NCBI GenBank assembly: GCA_963674955.2
Contig: CAXXKR010000004.1
Location: 248,001-312,000, forward strand
Origin: G963674955 sp963674955
Lineage (GTDB): Bacteria; Desulfobacterota; Desulfovibrionia; Desulfovibrionales; Desulfovibrionaceae
Direction: 5' to 3'
DNA length: 64,000 nt
The notes beneath the pieces are model-generated. The model made no database searches. It saw nothing but the letters and a program-made list of their open reading frames with translations, and was not told where the DNA came from. The position numbers were made by a program, and so were the translations under genes. This document shows positions 9,309 through 17,444 of the stretch, one piece after another. How positions within the stretch are numbered: position 1 is the stretch's first letter; each line of letters begins with the position of its first letter.

Positions 9309-10052
9309 ATGTTTGAGGACAGCTTTTTTCTTGTGGCCCTGCAAAGCAGCCTGATTCTCGGCCTGGTGCATGGCGTGAATCCCTGCGGCCATTCGTGGCT
9401 CGTGCTGGCCCCGCTCGTGGTCGGCCAGAAACGCGGAACCAGGGTCCTTTACATGACCTCGGCGTTTCTCGGCGGCACAATTCTGGCCTGCCTAGGCATC
9501 GGCCTGACCCTGGGCATGGTGTCCAGTCTGTTTACACCCGAGGTGCGCTATTGGACGGACATGCTCGTCAATGGCGCCGTAGCTGCACTTGGGCTGGTTC
9601 TTCTGGTAAAGCCTGGGCTGTTGCACAGCCATGACCACGAGACTGACCACGACCATGAGCACGACCACGACCATGAACACGGGCATGAACATGAGCACGG
9701 CCATGACCACGGCCACGGGCACGAACATTCGGTTTTGGCCCGGTTTTCCAAAATGACCGGGGCGGGCCTGTTTCTTTTCGGTTTTGTGAACATGATCATC
9801 CCCTGCCCGACCGTGGCCATCATGTATTCCTATGCCATCAAGTCCGGCAGCGTCGTCAACAGCGTCCTGGTTTTCGGTCTTTATGCCCTGACCACCGCCA
9901 TTGCAGTGGGGGGGGTCATTTTCGCCATCTACAAGGTTTCAGGCCTGGTCCGCAGGTTGGAGAAGCCCTGGCTGGAAAGTGCGCTCATGCGCGGGGCCGG
10001 GGCCTTGACCATGTTTTTCGGACTCTATTCCTTTTGGCTTGATTCCGCATAG
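9309..10052 (+). CDS. His-rich membrane metal exporter, NicO/RcnA- or TauE-like
   Basis: 247 residues with about six membrane helices. A cytoplasmic-loop-like stretch at about residues 104-140 is made almost entirely of His, Asp and Glu (repeated HDHE and HEHGH units), typical of nickel/cobalt or zinc transport proteins. Two halves share a short motif: GLVHGVNPCGHSWLV near the N-terminus and GFVNMIIPCPTVAIM after the loop. HGVNPCGH resembles the metal-binding HxxxPGH region of RcnA/NicO exporters, but the PC-containing motifs also recall CcdA-type proteins, so the family call is tentative. GGAGG lies before the ATG. A MarR regulator follows after 12 bp. Confidence 0.7.
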   Translation: MFEDSFFLVALQSSLILGLVHGVNPCGHSWLVLAPLVVGQKRGTRVLYMTSAFLGGTILACLGIGLTLGMVSSLFTPEVRYWTDMLVNGAVAALGLVLLVKPGLLHSHDHETDHDHEHDHDHEHGHEHEHGHDHGHGHEHSVLARFSKMTGAGLFLFGFVNMIIPCPTVAIMYSYAIKSGSVVNSVLVFGLYALTTAIAVGGVIFAIYKVSGLVRRLEKPWLESALMRGAGALTMFFGLYSFWLDSA

Positions 10053-10064
10053 CGGCAGGGGGAG

Positions 10065-10481
10065 ATGATGGAATATCGGGAACTGAGCCACCTTGTGGTG
10101 GAATTCTACGAGAAACTGTCGTCCTGGGAGCATGATGTCGTTCGCGAGAGCGGCTTGACGCTGCCCCAGATGCACACCATTGAGATACTGGGAGCGAACG
10201 GGACCATGCGCATGAAGGAGTTGTCGGAAAAAATGGGGGTGACCACCGGCACCCTGACGGTCATGATCGACAACCTGGAAAAGGGTGGCCTGGTCTTGAG
10301 GAAACCCAACAAAAACGACCGGAGATCAATATTTGTCGAGCTCACCGATCTGGGGATGAAGCATTTTTCCGAGCACGACGGGAAACACTATCAGTTGACC
10401 CAGGACTTGGCCGGGGCGCTGTCCGGCGAAGAGTTGAAGCATTTCATTAGTTCGTTACGGAAGATGCTGACCCGTTTTTAG
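10065..10481 (+). CDS. MarR-family transcriptional regulator
   Basis: 138 residues, normal for MarR. The winged helix is visible: LTLPQMHTIEILGANG, then MRMKELSEKMGVTTGTLTVM (recognition helix) and NLEKGGLVLRKPNKNDRRS (wing with the conserved D-R-R). It likely represses its own operon through the palindrome at 9278-9294 and may respond to a metal or other ligand handled by the exporter. ATG at 10065 or 10068; AGGGGGA precedes. Its stop overlaps the 3' end of the convergent hybrid kinase by 4 bp. Confidence 0.88.
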   Translation: MMEYRELSHLVVEFYEKLSSWEHDVVRESGLTLPQMHTIEILGANGTMRMKELSEKMGVTTGTLTVMIDNLEKGGLVLRKPNKNDRRSIFVELTDLGMKHFSEHDGKHYQLTQDLAGALSGEELKHFISSLRKMLTRF

Positions 10482-12430
10482 CCTTTCTGCATTCCGGAGG
10501 AACCGGAAATCACCCGCTCAAGGACATCGGCCAGCAAGTTGATGTCTATGGGTTTGGATATGTAGTCGTCCATGCCCGAATCAAGGAAGCTCGCCTTGTC
10601 TCCGGCATAGGCGTGGGCGGTCATGGCTATTATGGGTATTTTGCCGTAGCCGCCATCTTCATTCCTGATCCTTGTGGTGGTCTCGACGCCATCAAGCACC
10701 GGCATTTGCACATCCATGAGGATGCAGTCGAATCTGTCCCCGGACAACGCCTCAAGCACCTGTTGGCCGTTTTTCACGGCCCTTGCGTCATGGCCCATCT
10801 TTTCAAGAACCTTGGTTATCATTGTCAGGTTTATGGGGTCGTCCTCGGCCACCAGGATACGGTAAGGAGTCGATGCCCGGGGCGTTGGCCCGGATGTCTG
10901 TTCCCTAAGCTTCGCGGTTGGGGACAGTCTCAGTTCAAGGGTGAATTCCAGAGTCGTTCCCCGCCCAACCTCGCTTTCAATGCTGATGAAACCTTTCATC
11001 AACGATATCAGCTTCTTTACGATTCCAAGGCCCAGGCCTGTGCCCTGGTATCTTCTGGTGTACGAGCCGTCCACTTGCGTGAATGGGGAAAAAATCGATT
11101 CGAGCTGATCGGAGGGGATGCCGATTCCAGTGTCGGAAACCGAGAACAAGAGTTTCGCGCAATCGTCACATGACGAGTCGGGCTGCAATCGGACCTGAAC
11201 GCAGACTTCGCCTTTTTCTGTAAATTTTATGGAGTTGCCCACAAGGTTGAATAAAATTTGCCTGATGCGCCCATCGTCGCCCACCAGGGGAGTTGGAATG
11301 CTTTGGTCGATGTCGATTCTGAGGTTGATGTTCTTGTCGCGGGCCATGAATTTGAAATTGTCCATGACGACTCCCACAGCTTCGCGCAGGTCGAACTCGT
11401 CGTCGGTGATCTTCATGACTCCTGCTTCCATCATCGTGAAGTCCAGGATGTCGTTGATGACAGTAAGCAGGCTTTTGCCGGAAGCCAGTGCCGTTTCCAC
11501 GTAGGACCGCTGCTCCTCATCCAGGTTCGTCTGCTTGACCAGTTGGAGCATGCCGAACATGCCGTTCAGGGGGGTGCGCAGTTCGTGGCTGATGTTGGCC
11601 AGGAATTCATCCTTGGACTTGTTGGCCCTTTCCGCTTCGTCCCGGGCCTTGCGCAGGTCCATCATCATTTGATTCCTTTCACGCAAATCCACATCTAGGC
11701 AGTACATGTCCGGTTCCTGTCCGGGGTGATCAACCAGCGCGTGGTTGCTGTACACCGATATGCGGGACCCGTCCTTGCGCATCAGGGAAAGCTCCTCGGG
11801 CGGGGGCATGCTTCTTGTCTCCGCTCCTTTCAAAATGGTCAACCGTATTTCATCACGAATCTCCGGCGGGATGATGAGTTCCAGGAGGTTGTTGTTCAGG
11901 GCCTCTTCTTCGGAATAGCCGTAGATGTCCTCGCAGGCCTTGTTCCAGTAGAATATGGTTCCGTCCGGCTTGTAGCCCTGGATGGCTATGCTTGGCACGT
12001 CTTGCAGCAGCTTTCGAAATCTTTCCTCGCTGGCGATCAGTTTTTCCTGCGCCAGTTTTCGTTCGGTAATGTCCCGGATGAATCCTATGCTGCATTGCAG
12101 GCCGCCCATGAAGATGCCCGCAGCCCTGATGTCAACGTAGATGATGGAGCCGTCCTTTGCCAGGCAGGGAAAATTTTCGCTTAATTTCTTTTTGTCTTCC
12201 AATTGGCTGGTGAAATCGTTGAGCACGGATTTATGTGCGTACTGGGGGTGGATATCAAGAACTGTCATGTTGGTCAGTTCGTCTTGCGTATAGCCCAGCA
12301 TGGCGCAAATGGCCTTGTTGGCGAAGAGGAAATTTTTCGTCTCGGCCTCGGCTATGAGGATGCCGTCGGGGTTTGCCTCGAAAAGGGTCTTGTACTTGGA
12401 TTCGCTTTCCTGCAAGGCGTCTTTCGATCT
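10478..12430 (-). CDS. Hybrid sensor kinase, C-terminal part (PAS-PAS-HisKA-HATPase-REC), separated by a frameshift
   Basis: This frame carries about 650 meaningful residues: PAS from ESKYKTLFEANPDG, a second PAS from SEERFRKLLQDVPS, HisKA with FLANISHELRTPLNG, HATPase with LVGNSIKFTE and GTGLGLGIVKKL, and a receiver domain with VAEDDPINLTM, MDVQMPVLDG and K in YISKPIDINL. It has no start of its own in this frame near 12,430 that looks real; it is the continuation of the frame at 12,255-13,541. Joining the two requires skipping one base (or restoring two) near 12,413-12,427. This may be a true inactivating mutation or a sequencing error. It would pass phosphate to an unknown histidine phosphotransferase. 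Confidence 0.85.
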   Translation of the reverse strand, partial: RSKDALQESESKYKTLFEANPDGILIAEAETKNFLFANKAICAMLGYTQDELTNMTVLDIHPQYAHKSVLNDFTSQLEDKKKLSENFPCLAKDGSIIYVDIRAAGIFMGGLQCSIGFIRDITERKLAQEKLIASEERFRKLLQDVPSIAIQGYKPDGTIFYWNKACEDIYGYSEEEALNNNLLELIIPPEIRDEIRLTILKGAETRSMPPPEELSLMRKDGSRISVYSNHALVDHPGQEPDMYCLDVDLRERNQMMMDLRKARDEAERANKSKDEFLANISHELRTPLNGMFGMLQLVKQTNLDEEQRSYVETALASGKSLLTVINDILDFTMMEAGVMKITDDEFDLREAVGVVMDNFKFMARDKNINLRIDIDQSIPTPLVGDDGRIRQILFNLVGNSIKFTEKGEVCVQVRLQPDSSCDDCAKLLFSVSDTGIGIPSDQLESIFSPFTQVDGSYTRRYQGTGLGLGIVKKLISLMKGFISIESEVGRGTTLEFTLELRLSPTAKLREQTSGPTPRASTPYRILVAEDDPINLTMITKVLEKMGHDARAVKNGQQVLEALSGDRFDCILMDVQMPVLDGVETTTRIRNEDGGYGKIPIIAMTAHAYAGDKASFLDSGMDDYISKPIDINLLADVLERVISGSSGMQKG

Positions 12431-13541
12431 GCCCGCGCAGGGACGCCTGCTCCTGCAACGCCGCCGCCATCTGGTTGTATTCCTCGACAAGGACCTTGGC
12501 CTGCTCCATAATGCCCACTTCGGGTATCCGGTAGGTGAGGTCGCCTTTTTTGATTTTCGAAAGGGCTTTTTCCATTTCCGTGAAGGTTTCGTCCATGAGA
12601 GCCGTGGCGGAATATGTGGCCAAAACCGTCCACCCGATTTCCGGCAAATGTTTGAAAGAGCATTTGACGTTGCTTCCCGGACTTTCATTCAGATTCAGGG
12701 TTCCGGAATCTGTTTCGGCGATTTTCTTCATGTCCAGAGCCTCGAAATCGGGGCCGAGCACGGCCTTGTCTTCTTGAAAAAGGCTGCCTTTTTCCGGGCT
12801 GATCCTGGTCTTGATCTTGGGGTGGCTTACTATGTTTCCCGCAAGGTCGATAATGAACATTTCCATGTCCGATGCCGGCGGTTGCTCAAGGTATTCCTTA
12901 AGCAATCCGTCCTGTGCCAGGTCGATGCTCCAGACTCCTGTGAATTTGTCGTCAAGGTATACTGGGATGGACACCGAAAGAATCAACCCTGCCCCGGCAT
13001 AGTCGATTGACGGCGGGGTCCAGCGGATTTCGCGTTTGGGGTTCGCCTCGGGCTCGACAGAAAGCCAGGTGTGGTAGCTCTTCCAGTCAAAATCCGGAGT
13101 GATGGCTCCGGCCGGGTCGATGTAGGGAAACTGGATGGAAGTGTTGCTGATGTCCTGATAGTATATCCATATGGCTCCGGGCAGGCGTTCACGGATTCGT
13201 TTCAGGTGGCTTCCGAATCCTCGTAGAACGTACAGCCTCTCGCGGGCGCCGGTGTCGTCTTTGAGGGCCGCGCTCCAGGCGTGGCTTATGGCATCGTCCG
13301 GGGCTTTGCCGGACCGAAATTTTTCGTACAGGGGAATGCCGAGCCAGAATCCTGACTCATCCTCGCCGAATCTTTCCTTTTCGAGCCAATTGTCGATGTC
13401 CTTCGGGGCCACTGTCGTGTTTTCCAACAAAAATATGGTCAACCTTTGCAGCTCGTGAAGCGCGTCATGGTACCGGTTCACTTCGTAGGCCAGTGCCTTG
13501 GCTGCGCTTCTTACATGGGTTGCTACAAAGGAAGTCTTCAT
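12255..13541 (-). CDS. Hybrid sensor kinase, N-terminal part (Cache-like and HAMP-like region), ends after a frameshift
   Basis: Real homology runs from the start to about 12,420 (IPEVGIMEQAKVLVEEYNQM, then a coiled linker); the residues after that are out-of-frame. The start at 13,541 has AAGGA at suitable spacing; ATG at 13,550 is an alternative. The region resembles a double-Cache sensor (WLGIPLYEKF; VSIPVYLDDKFTGVWSIDL) followed by a HAMP-like linker. I find no convincing membrane helix at either side of it, which is odd for a Cache domain and suggests either a cytoplasmic sensor or a lost N-terminal helix. Together with 10,478-12,430 it forms one gene of about 1,015 codons. Confidence 0.75.
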   Translation of the reverse strand: MKTSFVATHVRSAAKALAYEVNRYHDALHELQRLTIFLLENTTVAPKDIDNWLEKERFGEDESGFWLGIPLYEKFRSGKAPDDAISHAWSAALKDDTGARERLYVLRGFGSHLKRIRERLPGAIWIYYQDISNTSIQFPYIDPAGAITPDFDWKSYHTWLSVEPEANPKREIRWTPPSIDYAGAGLILSVSIPVYLDDKFTGVWSIDLAQDGLLKEYLEQPPASDMEMFIIDLAGNIVSHPKIKTRISPEKGSLFQEDKAVLGPDFEALDMKKIAETDSGTLNLNESPGSNVKCSFKHLPEIGWTVLATYSATALMDETFTEMEKALSKIKKGDLTYRIPEVGIMEQAKVLVEEYNQMAAALQEQASLRGQIERRLAGKRIQVQDPFRGKPRRHPHSRGRDEKFPLRQQGHLRHAGLYARRTDQHDSS

Positions 13542-13666
13542 CGCATCCATTCCTTGGACGGTTTGTCTGTTATCTTGAAAAATCAGGAAAAGAGTTTTCG
13601 ATATTTAAAGGTAACAGACTTATCGGCAAAAGCAAGAATCGGATTTGTTCGTTTGTTGTCGGACGT

Positions 13667-13699
13667 AAAAAAAAGGCCGTCCCCAATGAAAGGACGGCC
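13667..13699 (-). terminator. Rho-independent terminator of the small secreted protein gene
   Basis: Stem GGCCGTCC/GGACGGCC (13675-13682 with 13692-13699) and, on the minus strand, a run of eight U immediately after it. It lies 28 bp beyond the stop of the gene at 13727-14275 and shields the hybrid kinase gene downstream. Confidence 0.85.
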
Positions 13700-13726
13700 G
13701 GGCATGTCGGCAATGAAAGGACGGGT

Positions 13727-14275
13727 CTATTCCATGCTCATGATTTCCTTGAGCTTGGCGCGGTTGGCGGTGATCAGGGCCATTTCCTGAGGCGGAATGT
13801 TTTCCTGCATTTCCTGTATCTGGTTCATCTGACCCTGAGAAGTCTTCATCATGGCCAGCATCTGGTCTTTTTGCGCTGGCGGGATGTCCGGATTGTTCAT
13901 GATTTCCTGGATGGCCTGATCCATTTCGGCGTTGAGCTTCGGATTGTTCTCCTCGGTTTCCAACGCGGCCAGTCCCAGGGCGACCTGGTGTGAAACGTAG
14001 AAGAATCTGTTTCCGGTCCACCCTTTGCCGGAGAGATAGGAAAGCAGTTCCTGGCTGCAGGCTTGGGCTTCAGCAGCAGTGTCCACATCTCCGTATTCCT
14101 CGCCATGTTCTTCTGCCCATTCAATGAACCCGGGCCACGTCTCCATGAATTGGCCTAGTTCGGAGTTGTCGAAGGGCGCCTGATCCTTGAAATCCTGGGC
14201 AAAAGCGATTCCGGACAGGCAGAATGCCAGCAGGATCAATGTCAGTGCAGATTTTTTTATCATCCCAAAGTTCAT
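13727..14275 (-). CDS. Small secreted protein of unknown function
   Basis: 182 residues. A Sec signal peptide is clear: Lys-Lys, hydrophobic core (ALTLILLAFCLSG) and an AFA cleavage site near residue 26. GGAGG sits 8 bp upstream of the ATG at 14275; a second ATG four codons in is possible. The mature part is acidic and helical, with Gln/Met-rich segments (about residues 115-165), and no cysteines apart from one. I do not recognise a family. It has its own terminator and is probably monocistronic. Confidence 0.75.
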   Translation of the reverse strand: MNFGMIKKSALTLILLAFCLSGIAFAQDFKDQAPFDNSELGQFMETWPGFIEWAEEHGEEYGDVDTAAEAQACSQELLSYLSGKGWTGNRFFYVSHQVALGLAALETEENNPKLNAEMDQAIQEIMNNPDIPPAQKDQMLAMMKTSQGQMNQIQEMQENIPPQEMALITANRAKLKEIMSME

Positions 14276-14430
14276 CCCAAAATCCTCCGTTTAAAATCAA
14301 TTGATCAGCGGCCAAGTATTGTCAGTATGGCATCTTCAATGCCGCATGGTTTGTTTTGACCAGACTTGATAACCGGGCTTTGGAAAAATAGTCAACTTGT
14401 CCGGATGCCGGTTCGTCAACGTCCAGACTG

Positions 14431-14455
14431 AAAAGGGCCGCTTGTCGCGGCCCTT
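14431..14455 (-). terminator. Rho-independent terminator after the VPxPA-CTERM gene
   Basis: Nine-bp stem AAGGGCCGC/GCGGCCCTT with a five-base loop; on the minus strand it is followed by UU and C. It lies 27 bp beyond the stop codon of the gene at 14482-14982. Confidence 0.75.
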
Positions 14456-14481
14456 GGGAGATTCGGTTGGACAGGATTTGC

Positions 14482-14982
14482 CTATCCAAGCTTGCGGCGA
14501 ATGCCTGCAAGTCCGAGCAGGGCGGTTCCGAGCAGCCAGACGGCAGCGGGAATAGGCACGGCTGTCACTTCAAGGCTGGAGGTGAGAATCTCAACGGCAT
14601 AGCTTGATGCGCCGTTGAACACTTCCACATGGATGTTCATGACCGCAGCCAGAAACGGGGTGATGTCGAAGGTGGTGGACGAGATATACTCGCCCGCTCC
14701 GGCAGGGCGGTTGTTGGCGAATCCGCCATAGAAATTCAGGTCGCCAAGATAGTTTCCGTTGATGAAGACTTTATCGATCTCGCCGTTGTCGACATCGTCG
14801 GCCAGTATGCTCAAGGTGGCCCGCAAGGGAGTGGGAACGGAACCGTCGTAGGTGTGCGTCCAATCCACGCTCACAAACTGATAGCCGCTGTTGACATCAA
14901 TTGTCTCCACATAGGCCTGCGCCCCGGAGGACAGGGCCAGAATCAGAATCAAGGCTGTCAGCGTCGTCAGGATTTTCTTCAT
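14482..14982 (-). CDS. VPxPA-CTERM (PEP-CTERM class) sorted surface protein
   Basis: 166 residues from the ATG at 14982 (GGGAG upstream). It has a Sec signal peptide (MKKILTTLTALILILALSSG, cleavage after AQA) and at the C-terminus a sorting signal: VPIPAAVWLLGTALLGLAGI followed by basic RRK. This is the VPLPA variant of PEP-CTERM, recognised by an exosortase that cuts and attaches the protein to the cell surface or matrix. The body is beta-rich and Asn/Gly-containing and may be a carbohydrate-binding or matrix protein (inference). No exosortase gene is in the window. Confidence 0.82.
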   Translation of the reverse strand: MKKILTTLTALILILALSSGAQAYVETIDVNSGYQFVSVDWTHTYDGSVPTPLRATLSILADDVDNGEIDKVFINGNYLGDLNFYGGFANNRPAGAGEYISSTTFDITPFLAAVMNIHVEVFNGASSYAVEILTSSLEVTAVPIPAAVWLLGTALLGLAGIRRKLG

Positions 14983-15301
14983 TGTCGTGCTCCCTGATGC
15001 CTTTCTCTCATGAATTGGGCATCCGAATTTGCAATGCATACTCAAGGTGTGAGTTTGTTGTATTTGTTTTGTTTCAGACAGTTAGATCAGCCCATAGCTT
15101 CCCCTTCAAAAAAAAACAAGTAGTTTTTGAAACAACTTGAACTCAGTACCTCGGGCCAGGCAGTTCCGGGGTGGGTTATTGCTCAATTGCCGGGGCGACA
15201 AGTCCTCACCAAAGTGGGGGTTGCGTGATCAGAAACATGTATTGCGACAAAAAATAATTTTAAATCAACAAGTTGAAATCGAAGCATTCGTTCAGAATGT
15301 C

Positions 15302-15317
15302 TGGAATGCAACTTGCT
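15302..15317 (+). promoter_or_regulatory. Possible sigma-54 (-24/-12) promoter of the kinase-regulator operon
   Basis: TGGAATGCAACTTGCT has GG and GC elements exactly 10 bp apart and the TTGCT of the -12 box, with AAT in place of CAC in the -24 box. It lies about 70 bp before the ATG at 15386. The rest of the 400-bp gap (14983-15385) is AT-rich and shows no gene. Weaker than the match at 21522. Confidence 0.4.
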
Positions 15318-15385
15318 TTGTATCCTGAAGCTTTGCGTAATTCTGCGGTTTCTTTTCCGGGATCGACTGTTATCGGAGGTTCAAG

Positions 15386-17029
15386 ATGTTGAGTGACGGC
15401 TATCGAAGATTGCGCACTAAAATAATCGCCTCGATCTTCGCGTTTTCCCTGATTCCCCTTCTGGCCCTGGCGCTTTTTTCACATTTCCAGTTCAGACGGG
15501 CATATAATGACAAGATCATCTCAAATCTTGAAACAACCCTGTCAGACAAGAAAAAAGCCATCGACATGTATCTTGGAGAGAGGGTCGCCCAACTGGAGAT
15601 CATGGCCAACACCCATACTCTTGACGAGTTGCGTGAAAAGTTGGCCGACCAGCTTCAGGTCGTCCAGACCAGCACCAAATCATTTATAGATTTGGGCCTG
15701 ATCGATCAGAACGGAGACCACATCGCCTATGTCGGCCCTTACCAACTCAAGAAGGTCAATTATAAGGACCAGGAGTGGTTCCATGAAGTGACGCTCAAGG
15801 GCGTTTATATCAGCAACGTGTTCATGGGCTTCAGGAATTATCCGCATTTCATAATCGCCGTCCTGCGCAGAGAGGGAACAAAGACCTGGATTTTGCGGGC
15901 CACCATCGACTCGGACATCTTCGGTTCCCTGGTCAAGAGTATCCAGTCCGGTGAAATGGGAGACGCGTTTCTGATCAACCGCAAGGGAGTGCTGCAGACG
16001 GCGTCGCGTTTAAACGGCCCAGTGTTGTCCGTTCCGGATCTTCCGGGAGACATGGTTTTCGGCGGAAACAGGATCGAGGAACGTTCCTTCAAGGGAAAAA
16101 ATATGATCGTGGGGCGCACCTGGCTTTCCCGGACCAAGTGGCTGCTCGTGGTCATGGAGAATCCCAATGAGGAATTTTCCCAGATGGTCAGGTCGCAATC
16201 CCTGGTGGCGATTCTTTTGGTCGCCGGTATCGGGTTGATTCTCTGTGGTTCCATTCTGACCACGAGATCGATCATCAAGCGAATGATCAAGGACGACCTC
16301 AAAAAGGCCGAGTTGGACGCCACCCTTATGCAGTCCAGCAAAATGGCATCCCTTGGCAAGCTGGCGGCCGGCGTGGCTCACGAGGTCAACAACCCGTTGA
16401 CGCTGATCCGGGAAAGCGCCGGGTGGATCAAAGACTTGCTGACTGATCAGGCCCATGAACACATCGAGAATTTCGAGGAGATTGAAAACACCCTGAACAA
16501 GATCGAGATGCATGTGGACAGGGCCAGGACAGTGACTCACAGGATGCTCGGCTTCGCTCGGCGCATGGAACCGGTGCAGGAAAATGTGGACGTCAATTTG
16601 TTCACGGATCAGACTTTGTGCTTTTTCGAGAGCGAAGCGTTGCATCGGAATATCACAATCGACCGTGACTTCAGCAATGATTTGCCGAACGTGGCCACCG
16701 ACACCGCTCAGTTTCAGCAGGTGCTGTTGAATATCGTTGAAAACGCAATCGACGCCATCGACAAGGATGGAGTCATAACCGTCACCACCGGTCTGGCCAG
16801 AAAGGGGGAAAGGATATTCGTTTCCATTGCGGACACTGGAAAGGGCATACCCGAGTCCAAGCTTAAGAATATTTTTGATCCGTTTTTTACCACCAAGAAG
16901 GTGGGAGAGGGGACCGGACTCGGTCTGTCCATTGTCTTTGGGATAATGGAGAAGCTTGGCGGCGGCATAGAGGTCGAGAGCAGGGAAGGGGAAGGCTCGA
17001 ACTTCACACTTTACTTGCCTGTGAAATAG
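15386..17029 (+). CDS. Membrane sensor histidine kinase with periplasmic Cache domain
   Basis: 547 residues. Membrane helix 1 at about 13-33, a periplasmic Cache-type region (about 38-265; VNYKDQEWFHEVTLKGVYIS is typical), helix 2 at about 272-292, then a HisKA segment with the phospho-acceptor in KLAAGVAHEVNNPLTLI and an HATPase domain (NIVENAIDAID; DTGKGIPESKLKNIFDPFF; GTGLGLSIVFGI). First gene of a four-gene operon in which each kinase is followed by a single-domain receiver; the receiver starts 20 bp downstream. RBS TCGGAGG upstream. The ligand is unknown. Confidence 0.9.
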   Translation: MLSDGYRRLRTKIIASIFAFSLIPLLALALFSHFQFRRAYNDKIISNLETTLSDKKKAIDMYLGERVAQLEIMANTHTLDELREKLADQLQVVQTSTKSFIDLGLIDQNGDHIAYVGPYQLKKVNYKDQEWFHEVTLKGVYISNVFMGFRNYPHFIIAVLRREGTKTWILRATIDSDIFGSLVKSIQSGEMGDAFLINRKGVLQTASRLNGPVLSVPDLPGDMVFGGNRIEERSFKGKNMIVGRTWLSRTKWLLVVMENPNEEFSQMVRSQSLVAILLVAGIGLILCGSILTTRSIIKRMIKDDLKKAELDATLMQSSKMASLGKLAAGVAHEVNNPLTLIRESAGWIKDLLTDQAHEHIENFEEIENTLNKIEMHVDRARTVTHRMLGFARRMEPVQENVDVNLFTDQTLCFFESEALHRNITIDRDFSNDLPNVATDTAQFQQVLLNIVENAIDAIDKDGVITVTTGLARKGERIFVSIADTGKGIPESKLKNIFDPFFTTKKVGEGTGLGLSIVFGIMEKLGGGIEVESREGEGSNFTLYLPVK

Positions 17030-17049
17030 ATCACGGAAAGGGGGAGGAC

Positions 17050-17442
17050 ATGAGTAAGACCAGGGTGCTTGTGGTGGACGATGAACGCGACTTTCTCGAT
17101 CTGTTCGTGAACAGGTTCAGAAAAAGGAATCTTGATGTCTGGAGCGTGGAAAGCGGGATCGAGGCCTTGGAGTTCCTGGCGCAAAAGGAAGTGGACGTGG
17201 TTGTCCTTGATGTCAAGATGCCCGGAATGGACGGCCTTGAAACGCTGAAAGAGATCAAGAAGCGGCATCGGCACATCGAGGTGATCATGCTGACCGGACA
17301 CGGGTCCGTTGAATCGGGTCTCAAGGGCATGGAAAACGGCGCGTATGATTACATAATGAAGCCCTTTCAGATCGACGACCTGTTGGTCAGGATCAACAAG
17401 GCCCGCGAGAGGCGGACACTGAACATGGCGGGCGGAAAGTAG
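17050..17442 (+). CDS. Single-domain response regulator (receiver only)
   Basis: 130 residues consisting only of a receiver domain: acidic pair in VVDDERDF, phospho-acceptor Asp in VVLDVKMPGMDG, Thr in MLTGHG and Lys in DYIMKPF. With no output domain it must act by protein contact or by phosphorelay. The next kinase gene starts 2 bp after its stop. Confidence 0.92.
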   Translation: MSKTRVLVVDDERDFLDLFVNRFRKRNLDVWSVESGIEALEFLAQKEVDVVVLDVKMPGMDGLETLKEIKKRHRHIEVIMLTGHGSVESGLKGMENGAYDYIMKPFQIDDLLVRINKARERRTLNMAGGK

Positions 17443-17444
17443 TA

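Noticed and set aside
9634..9728. Short repeated units of GACCACGACCATGAGCAC type
   Set aside because: They are codons of the His/Asp/Glu loop of the metal exporter, not a CRISPR array or independent repeat.
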